From Chloroflexota bacterium (lineage in GTDB: Bacteria > Chloroflexota > Anaerolineae > Anaerolineales > Anaerolineaceae): DNA of 5,532 nt. Shown in pieces: positions 1-5,532 of the stretch (position 1 is the first letter of the stretch; each line of letters starts with the position of its first letter). The notes under the pieces are model-generated. The model was not told the origin of the DNA. It did not search any database and was given only the letters and a program-made list of their open reading frames with translations. The position numbers and the translations under genes are program-made. Location of the stretch: positions 1 to 5,532 of the forward strand of contig DSBE01000410.1 of assembly GCA_011053085.1 (NCBI GenBank), read 5' to 3'.

Positions 1-297
1 GCGCACCCGCACGCGTGCACCAGCTTTGATATACCAGACACCGTCTTGACCCAAACGAACATCGTCAGGATCATCCACCGCTTCATACACACGCTGCACC
101 ACAAAACCCATCTCTTCCGGCGGCAGTTGCAGATCAGTCGGGGCATAGCGCAGCCCCAGCCGGTAATACAGTCGGCCGTCGCCATCTTTTTGGATAATCA
201 GGTCCTGCAGTTCTTCTGCACTCATGTTGTCCATCAAATATTGCATGGGGATGTTGATGCGCTGGTAATCGGTGCTGTAGCCTTCAAACTCACTGGA
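1..297 (-). other. C-terminal macroglobulin domain (bacterial MG10 type), cut by the window edge
   Basis: Window residues 1746-1844. The linker strand STDYQRINIPMQYLMDNMSA leads to LQDLIIQKDGDGRLYYRLGL, RYAPTDLQLPPEEMGFVVQR and VYEAVDDPDDVRLGQDGVWY, then IKAGARVRVR at the edge. This is the family's usual ending, '.G.G.LYY...L.Y......P...GF.V.R.Y......D..A.V.V'. The last part of the domain and the stop codon lie off the left edge. Confidence 0.88.
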
Positions 298-3200
298 ACC
301 GGCATAGATATCTCCCAGCCAGATGCGCGCCACGAAGTCAGGTTCTACTGTCTCGTAGGTCTGGAAGTAGCGGTGCAGCGCCAGCAGCACGAACACATTT
401 TCCTGCGTGTTGCCCCAGTGTCCGCGCGTTCTATGCGCCATCAATCCATTGACCACCTTGGGAATCAGGTCGCTCTGCGGGTTGTCATTGATCAGCGCAT
501 CTAGCAGCAGTGCATCCGTGCGGCGGTTGGAATGCAGCAGGACATAATCGTCGTCGCTGTATCCCGTGGTGAAGTTAGCCGCTCCGGCTGTCTCCACCGC
601 GCGATTGTTGACATGCCGGCGGATAGCTTCCAGTTCGCTTTCAAAGCCCCCATCCTGCACCAGCACCTGCCACACGAACGCCAGCCCATCCAGCGATATG
701 CCTTCCACACCGGCGTCTTCCAAAAGTGCGGCCGCTTTGGGCGCATCCGGGTCACCCATGCGCATGCGCACATACAGGGCATAGGCGCTGATCGTCCAGC
801 GCGCCTGCTGCGAGTACCAATAGGGATAGTAATTTTCGATGTAGGTGATGTAATTCAAGACCTGGTTCCAGGTATTTTCCGGCACCTCATAACCCATTTC
901 GCGCGCGCGCTGTAAGGCATGCGCCACATGCACGGTATGGAACGGGATACTCTCGCTACTGCGCCGCCAATAGGGAAAACCGCCGTCATAATTCTGCATG
1001 GCGCTCAGTCGTTCGACATCACGCGTGATGGAAGCTTCCATCTCCTCTGGTGAAGGCAGGCCATCAGCCTCAAAAGCTGCCAGCACCTCCCGCAGGGCAG
1101 CAATGCCCAAAATGCGAGAAGCCATCTGCTCTGAACTGTCGAACGGGTAGGTCGACAGATAAAGAACCGCGTCAGTCAGCGCCTGCAGGGCAGTAGACGA
1201 AGTGGTAATCTCCAGGCCGCCGTACTGGGCAAAGACATCTTGCGGCCTTGCCAGGGGCTGCGCCACCGAGCCATCGTCCACCACGCCGTACACGGCGAAA
1301 GCTTCGCCGGTCGCCGGGGTGTAGACCGGCAGGGAAAGAAGCGCCGCGTCGCCATAATCGCCGGATACCGCTGCAATCATCACCTGTGCTGTGCCTGCCA
1401 GCACAGTTTCCGCCGGGAAGCGTACTTCCACACGGTCATTGGCGGGCACCAGCACACGCACACCCTGGTCCTTTGTGAACGCAAGATTGGTTGCTGCTGC
1501 CACCACTTCCACCGTCATATCCTCATCGGTCTGGTTCTGCAGCACCACCGGCAATTCGAAAACATCGCCAAAGTTCAGGAAGCGTGGCGCTGAAGGACGT
1601 ACCATCAGCGGTAAGCGCGCAGTCAGGTTCGATTCTCCACTGCCGAATAAAGTCCCGCCTTCATCCACCGCCACCACCATGATGCGGTAACGGGTTAGAT
1701 TGTCGGGCATTTTGACCGACACCACCGCCCTGCCATCTTCATCTGTGCGCACATCCGGCGAAAACAGTGCCAGCGGGTTGAAGTCCGTACGCAGCATGAT
1801 GGCGGCGTCTTCGCCGTCAGATGCTTCTTTTGCCATGGAGTCTTCAGCCATTGCAGACGGCATCGCCTCCATCTCCACTGGCTGTTCCACCGCTTCATCC
1901 ATTGCACCACCGCCGAAGCCTGGCGTTGCCATCAATTCCTGGCGGATCTCTGCCGAAAAGGACATCGGATCCACCAGCAGGATACTGGCACGTGCATAAG
2001 TGCTATTAACATCGGCATAGCGGGTGAAATAGAACGCTGCTAATGGATCAGACAACTGGTAATTGGTCAGCGACAGGATGGCTTCATCCACCACCACCAC
2101 CGCCAGACTGGCATTCTCGACTGGCTCACCGCTGGCATCCAGTACTTCGATCGCGATGCTGGTTTCTGCGCCTGGTACCACACGGCTTTCCTCCGCCTCA
2201 GCAGTGACCGTCAACTGGCGATTCAACGGCGGAACGCTCAATGCCAATGACCCCACCGCAAAAGCAGGCCGCGGCGGCAATCCTTCGATCTCGTTGCCTT
2301 CATCGTCCAGCCGCTGGGCTGAACCTGCCAGGTCAACCTGGATCACGAAATTGGGAATATAGGCATCTTCCACCGGGATACGCAGTATGGTGCTGTCCTC
2401 CGTCATCGTAAAGCGTTCGGTGTAGAGGATACCACTACGACTGACCGTCAACAGACCTTCGCCCGCGCCAAACGGTGATTGTACCAGGATCTCAGCGACA
2501 TCGCCGGGCTCGTAGAACTCTTTGTCCGGGATCAGAGTTACAGTTTCCTGCTCAATACCGCGCGAAGGCGCGCGCTCGCCGCCGCTCACCCACCGTGTCA
2601 GGCGGGTGTGGTTCTCACGGCCAGCTTCATCGCTGACCAATGCCGTGATCTGGTATTTGCCACCAAGTTCCGTCTGGAACTCGCAAGAAGAAGGTTCAGC
2701 GCCGGAAACAATTTCACACACCTGCGCATCTGCCCCGACCTCACGCCACGAACCGCGTTCGAATTTCCATTGCATGCGTTCGGCAGTTACCGTGACCGGG
2801 CGGCCGCTAATCACATTGCCATCAATGTCGGTCACAATCAGATCAACCTCGATCGGCGTGCCGCGTTCGACGAAATAACGCTCGCTGCGCATGCCCACAT
2901 AGGTTTCCGCAGGATGCACCATAAGGCTGGTGCTGCCAGACCATGCCTGGCGATTGACATCCATCACCACGGCTTCAGCGATAACACTCTGCGGACGCTG
3001 CACACCGTCACCCTCAAAATCCAGCCGCAAGAAATGGTCGCCACTGGCATCCGTGCGGCCTTCAAAGACCTGCCACGTCTGCCCTTTGCCGCTGCCGCCA
3101 TACCAGTACCAGTCGTACCACCACCAGGGCGTCCATTCGCCAAAGAAGAACTCCGGCCAATTGGGTGGCTGATAGTTGGTTTCTTCCGCGTTCACATTCC

Positions 3201-5532
3201 AGGTCACCTCAGCATTGGGCAGCGGTCCGCCAGCATAATAGTTGGCAGACACCACCGTGATGGCAAACTCACCATTGTAATAAGGACCACTGGTTTCATT
3301 GCCAGCTTGCACCTCAAATTCTGGCCGGCGGAATTCCTGGATTTGGAATTCGTGGTTGTAAGAAAGGCGGTCCACACTCCCCAGATTGCCATTGGCAGTC
3401 AAGGTCACATAGGCATAACCCAGGTTGGCGTTTTCTGGAATGGTGAAGGAGAGGTCAAATCCGCCAAAGGCGTCCACCTCCGCCTGCCCACTGACTATTT
3501 CATTGCCCAACGGGTCGGTCACCACATAGCTCGTTGCATTAAGGCGGTTGCCCGGCAGCATCACGTCGCCGGCCTGCCCCGCACCGATGATGCGCAGCCA
3601 ACCTTTGAGGTGCACTTCTTCACCGGGTTTATACATGGCGCGGTCATCGAACACGAACCAGCGCAGAGAGTCAACAGGCGGGCGCGGCACCCAGCTGTCG
3701 TCATACCAAATATTGGCAGAACGCGGCAGAATGGCGCTGTCATCACCCAGCGTCGCCACCAAATACGCAATGCCATCATTGGGAAGGGCAAAGCGCGCGA
3801 TGCCTTCCGCATCAGTCCGTTCGCCCAGCGAACTACCACTATCTGCCAGATTGACACCTGACAGGGGCGTGCCATCCTTCAAATCCGTCGCCCACACCAC
3901 CATTTCGCTATGGTCAACGAAAGCATCCACACCGATTTGGGTGACCTGCACCCAGGCATGCACAGTCTCCCACCAGCGCTCCTCCTCAAAGAAGCCCTTG
4001 GGTGGTTTGACTATCACAATAAAATGGGCAAATTCACCTTCCATCACGTCACTCAGGTCGATGAAGGTTTCTGCCAATTGCTCTGTTTTACCGCTCAGAT
4101 CAATTTTCTGTTGGATGACCCTCGTTCCAGGAGGTGTAATGGCACGCTCATTGTTGCTGTAATCGCGCAGATACTCTTTATACGCCAGCCAATCGCCGGT
4201 CTCTACAGCATATACATCAACCCCCAGGCTCGGATAAGTAATCGAATACACCGATAAGCCGGGCGTCTGGGCATAAGGATCAACGGTTACCAGACCAGAA
4301 TCAGGCCCGATTAACAGGGCTTCCGCTTTGCCCACCTCAAAGGTGAATTTTTCATCGCGCCCCAGCGTCTGCCCGAACACATCCGGCAGGCTTTCATCTA
4401 TGGTTACATAATAATTGGTGCTGGCAACCGTCGCTCCCCGGATGGTGATGGTATTGCCGACCACATTCACCACCGCACCGGCGATTGGTGGGTCAATGCT
4501 GATCATGCTTTCTTGATAAGCTTCGGCATCCAGCGGGTTGTTAAACTCGATGAAGAACGGTTGCAAGGGGTAACAGTCACGCCCCCACCACGAACAGCCA
4601 TAATCCAGCACTTTCAAAGGCGCATAGGTCCGGAAAGAATACGCCTGGTCAACCTGCGTGGTCAGCTCTCCTTCTGCGGAAGGCATGCCAGATTGGAATT
4701 CCACCTGGATCAGTGAATCTTTGGGTAAAGCATAAGCAGCCTTGAAGGCGATCCAGCGTCCTTCCGGCGCTGATTCCGCCAGAGAAGCCACGCCTTCTTC
4801 AGCAGCGATTTCTTCGTCCGTCGCCAGACGAATGCTGAAGCCGCGGTCATCCGCGCTGGCATTGATGAAAGGCAGTACGGCTGCCGGGTCAATGCGCTGA
4901 TCAAACAACGCGAAGAACACCGGCTCCAGGCCTTGCGGTTCGTGTGAATACGGATATGAATTCACCAGCACAGGCGCCAGTGTGGTGAAAGTCCAGCGCA
5001 CTTCCTGCGCCAATTCGCCACCGCTGGCTGACTGCGTCCCCGCCGGGACAACCACCGTGTACTCGGTTGCCTTGGGCAGGCGGTCAATCAAATCAGAATC
5101 ATAGTAGAACGCCAATGTTTTGGTACCCACCCAGCGCCATGATCCTGGCAAAGAGGGTGTCACCTGCACCGGTACCTCCTGCTCCCGCAGTTGCTGCAGG
5201 GTCGCTAACGGCACCATCGGTTGGTTAAAAGTAATCGCAATAAAAGGCGCTACGGAGATCTCACCCTCAGGTGAATAGCGCAGCACCTCCAGCGGTCCGC
5301 TGACCACTTCATCAGGTGCGGTCGTGTCATCATCTGGCGGGAACACCAAATCAATGGTTTCACCGGGTCGCGGCGGCGGCAGCAGGTCGGGTGGAATGAA
5401 GAATTCTTGCTGGTCGTCCACCCCCATTTCCAGTTCCGGCAGGCGCGCCAGCAGAATCTCGATCTCCTCCGGCGTCAACGGGTCGCCCTGCACCGGTTCT
5501 ATCGGTATGATCTCTTGCGGTGTGGAAGAGCC
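1..5532 (-). CDS. Alpha-2-macroglobulin family protein (bacterial, YfhM/YfaS-like), internal part, both ends outside window
   Basis: This single frame is open across the whole window (1844 codons, no stop), with start and stop both beyond the edges. It is recognised by collinear family signatures: DDRAMYKPGEEVHLKG (MG2), EFRRPEFEV (MG3), DKEFYEPGD and VDEAILSLTNYQ (bait-region domain), VRTDEDGRAVVSVKMPDNLT (MG7), YPFDSSEQMASR (thioester site), DGGFPYW and GHWGNTQENVFVLLALHRY (helical toroid), and DGVWYIKAGARVRVR (C-terminal MG). Known members sit in the periplasm or on the cell surface and are thought to trap attacking proteases: cleavage of a bait triggers a conformational change. Four cysteines in two close pairs and many beta-strand repeats fit export. 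The signal peptide or lipobox must lie upstream of residue 1 and cannot be seen. The thioester cysteine is Ser, so covalent trapping is unlikely. E. coli yfhM neighbours pbpC, but no neighbour is visible here. The family call is near certain; the exact function is inferred. Confidence 0.96.
301..1233 (-). other. Thioester domain (TED) alpha-helical toroid with degenerate thioester motif
   Basis: Window residues 1434-1744. It begins GGLEITTSSTALQALTDAVL and passes through the thioester site YPFDSSEQMASR. In thioester-forming members this reads YP-(Y/F)-x-C-x-E-Q-x-x-S-R, so Cys is replaced by Ser1466 while Glu1468 and Gln1469 remain. The toroid repeats follow: MQNYDGGFPYWRRSSESIPF, HVAHALQRAREMGYEVPE, WTISAYALYVRMRMGDPDAP, YVLLHSNRRTDALLLDALIN and GHWGNTQENVFVLLALHRYF. 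Each is a helix pair of the kind that makes the alpha/alpha ring in C3 and A2M. The fold is complete and without frameshift, so it was probably kept as a structural or protein-binding module. Confidence 0.9.
1126..1149 (-). other. Thioester motif with Cys replaced by Ser (SSEQ for CxEQ)
   Basis: Read 3' to 5' on the plus strand, the codons give Y-P-F-D-S-S-E-Q. The serine at the nucleophile position is codon AGT (1135-1137), one base from TGT (Cys). Glu (1129-1131) and Gln (1126-1128), which supplies the carbonyl of the thioester, are unchanged. Without Cys no internal thioester can form. Confidence 0.9.
1500..1797 (-). other. MG7-type A2M domain
   Basis: Window residues about 1246-1344. It reads MLRTDFNPLALFSPDVRTDE, then DGRAVVSVKMPDNLTRYRIM and VVAVDEGGTLFGSGESNLTA. 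This is the hallmark 'R..F...A.F.P...TD..G...V...MPD.LT.WR....A' of the A2M family just after the bait. The usual W in 'T.WR' is Tyr here (LTRYR). The next strands, PLMVRPSAPRFLNFGDVFEL and PVVLQNQTDEDMTVEVV, match 'P.....P.PRFL..GD...L...V.N......V'. Confidence 0.92.
1801..1920 (-). other. Candidate protease bait region (low-complexity Ala/Met/Glu/Asp segment)
   Basis: Window residues 1205-1244, between the end of the bait-region domain (EIRQELMATP) and the MG7 start (MLRTDFNPLALFSP), exactly where A2Ms carry the bait. The segment starts GFGGGAMDEAVEQPVEMEAM. By my count the 40 residues hold 11 acidic residues, 9 Ala, 5 Met and one basic residue (Lys1235), with no Cys and one aromatic (Phe1206). 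Such a flexible, unstructured stretch should be easily cut. The composition favours proteases that cut after small, Met or acidic residues over trypsin-like ones. This is inference from position and composition. Confidence 0.65.
1921..2553 (-). other. MG5/bait-region domain (A2M_BRD)
   Basis: Window residues 994-1204. The entry TVTLIPDKEFYEPGDVAEIL is the standard start of this domain (L.PDK..Y.PGD.A...V). It is followed by LLTVSRSGILYTERFTMTED and IPVEDAYIPNFVIQVDLAGS. The later half carries SIAIEVLDASGEPVENASLA and VVVVDEAILSLTNYQLSDPL (1145-1164), the conserved 'VDE.IL.LT.Y...DPL' segment, then FYFTRYADVNSTYARASI. All family landmarks are present and in order. Confidence 0.9.
2554..2940 (-). 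other. MG4 domain with paired cysteines
   Basis: Window residues 865-993. It runs from SLMVHPAETYVGMRSERYFV through GTPIEVDLIVTDIDGN and RPVTVTAERMQWKFE. Cys939 (in QVCEIVSG) and Cys950 (in PSSCEFQTELGGKYQITA) lie eleven residues apart on what should be neighbouring strands, a probable disulfide. The closing strand is TRLTRWVSG. The V.D..G..V.G..V.V.. pattern is typical for MG4 of large bacterial A2Ms. Confidence 0.75.
2941..3360 (-). other. MG3 domain with Trp/Tyr-rich loop
   Basis: Window residues 725-864. It begins YNHEFQIQEFRRPEFEVQAG, the classic entry strand of MG3 (F.V.EFR.PEFEV), followed by YYAGGPLPNAEVTWNVNAEE, matching 'Y..G.P..NA.V.W.V'. Between this strand and the next (DHFLRLDFEG) sits an aromatic-rich insertion at 792-811. 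The domain ends near PQSVIAEAVVMDVNRQAW, the usual 'V.A.V.D...Q' strand. Confidence 0.8.
3100..3159 (-). other. Aromatic cluster in the MG3 loop (13 of 20 residues Trp, Tyr or Phe)
   Basis: Window residues 792-811 read WPEFFFGEWTPWWWYDWYWY, followed by a Gly/Ser-rich GGSGKG turn. Seven residues are Trp, three Tyr and three Phe. It lies in the loop after the NAEVTWNV strand of MG3. Loops at this point in relatives can be long and somewhat aromatic, but this density is striking. Possible roles are glycan or peptidoglycan binding, membrane-surface contact or a packing surface. None can be decided from sequence. Confidence 0.75.
3361..4320 (-). other. N-terminal macroglobulin domains including MG2
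   Basis: Window residues 405-724. A first MG-like unit begins near GLSVYSITYPSLGVDVYAVE (425-444). A second begins near AWVQVTQIGVDAFVDHSEMV (526-545) and is followed by VWATDLKDGTPLSGVNL, the usual 'T.LG.....V.....V.VTDL.TG.P..GV.V' pattern. The MG2 signature follows at 625-644: WFVFDDRAMYKPGEEVHLKG, in which the D-R-x-x-Y-K-P-G-E core is intact. MG2 domains are beta sandwiches forming the first half of the A2M ring. The D-R of this motif is preceded by a second Asp, giving DDR. Confidence 0.85.
4321..5298 (-). other. Three tandem bacterial Ig-like (SbsA/Big_5-type) domains
   Basis: Window residues 79-404. Domain 1 opens with RYSPEGEISVAPFIAITFNQ PMV (85 onward) and ends near EVRWTFTT. Domain 2 opens at about 185 with a 'PVFFALFDQRIDPAAV' strand. 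Domain 3 opens at about 305 and contains FFIEFNNPLDAEAY and ITIRGATVASTNYYVTID, ending in KFTFEV. Each repeats the SbsA Ig-like pattern: a 'xSP.G...' start, an 'I.ITF..P.D' strand with an acidic or polar turn, then a 'Y.V.(I/V)' strand and a closing 'FTF/FTT' strand. Domain 3 holds Cys313 and Cys320 in GCSWWGRDC, a probable disulfide. Such domains commonly precede the MG core in large bacterial A2Ms. Boundaries are approximate and were set by eye. Confidence 0.65.
5299..5532 (-). other. Pro/acid-rich N-terminal linker region of the A2M protein
   Basis: Window residues 1-78. The segment is rich in Pro, Glu and Asp, with stretches such as PPDLLPPPRPGE and FPPDDDTTAPDE, and a short amphipathic piece TPEEIEILLARLPELE. 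It has no Cys and no hydrophobic span long enough for a signal peptide or anchor. It looks like a flexible spacer between an unseen membrane anchor or signal peptide and the first folded domain. This is inferred from composition and position only. Confidence 0.6.

Noticed and set aside
46..504. A 152-codon plus-strand open frame
   Set aside because: It is antisense in the same register to the C-terminal part of the A2M (end of the toroid and MG10), has no family features, and is a shadow.
899..911. Alternating CG run resembling Z-DNA or a simple repeat
   Set aside because: It is short and fully explained by Ala/Arg codons (QRARE) in a helix of the thioester domain.
2086..2103. CAC-rich run on the plus strand (poly-His or triplet repeat look)
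   Set aside because: On the coding strand it is a run of GTG valine codons in the conserved strand before VDEAIL, so it is ordinary coding sequence.
3334..3352. Two GGAATTC copies close together, a possible small repeat
   Set aside because: Too short and only two copies. Both encode Glu-Phe pairs in the conserved MG3 entry strand.
2479..3861. A 460-codon open frame on the plus strand
   Set aside because: It is codon-aligned antisense to the A2M frame, and it stays open because the real gene rarely uses TTA, CTA or TCA codons here. Its translation has no recognisable domain, is rich in His, Arg and Ile, and covers the MG2 to MG5 coding region, which is unmistakable on the minus strand.
4129..4162. 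A perfect AGGAGG followed five bases later by ATG on the plus strand, resembling a ribosome binding site and start
   Set aside because: The frame from that ATG stops after seven codons, and the bases encode the conserved A2M frame (TPPGT) on the minus strand. It is a chance match.
1..5532. Search for RNA genes, CRISPR repeats, IS ends, promoters, terminators or a frameshift
   Set aside because: None seen. The frame is continuous through all domains, leaving no intergenic DNA. I found no spaced direct repeats or terminal inverted repeats by eye.

Overview
The whole window is the inside of one very large protein gene on the minus strand. Read from base 5532 down to base 1, the frame is open for 1844 consecutive codons with no stop. 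Neither its start nor its stop codon lies in the window. I translated all of it by hand. It is a bacterial alpha-2-macroglobulin (A2M) family protein, of the large extracytoplasmic kind related to E. coli YfhM and YfaS. Residue numbers below are window numbers: residue 1 is the codon at 5530-5532 and residue 1844 is the codon at 1-3. True numbering is higher, because the N-terminus is off the right edge.

Layout from N- to C-terminus (right to left): a Pro/acid-rich linker (5299-5532); three bacterial Ig-like, SbsA-type domains, the third with a close Cys pair (about 4321-5298); macroglobulin (MG) domains leading to a classic MG2 signature (3361-4320); MG3 with an extraordinarily Trp/Tyr-rich loop (2941-3360); MG4 with a second Cys pair (2554-2940); the MG5/bait-region domain (1921-2553); a low-complexity Ala/Met/Glu/Asp-rich segment where the protease bait is expected (1801-1920); the MG7-type A2M domain (1500-1797); the alpha-helical thioester-domain toroid (301-1233); and the start of the C-terminal macroglobulin domain, cut by the left edge (1-297).

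The most interesting point is in the thioester domain. The family motif Cys-x-Glu-Gln reads Ser-Ser-Glu-Gln here, so the nucleophilic cysteine is replaced by serine while the Glu-Gln and all flanking residues are kept. The only four cysteines in the 1844 residues form two close pairs that look like disulfides, so no free cysteine remains to form a thioester. The protein therefore appears to be a thioester-less A2M that still carries a bait-like segment.

The organism is a bacterium with a moderately GC-rich genome. The style of the protein (long N-terminal extension, acidic, few cysteines) would suit Chloroflexota or a similar environmental phylum, but this is a weak guess from one gene. I see no RNA gene, mobile element, CRISPR array, promoter or terminator. 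There is no non-coding DNA in the window, and the plus-strand open frames are antisense shadows of this gene.
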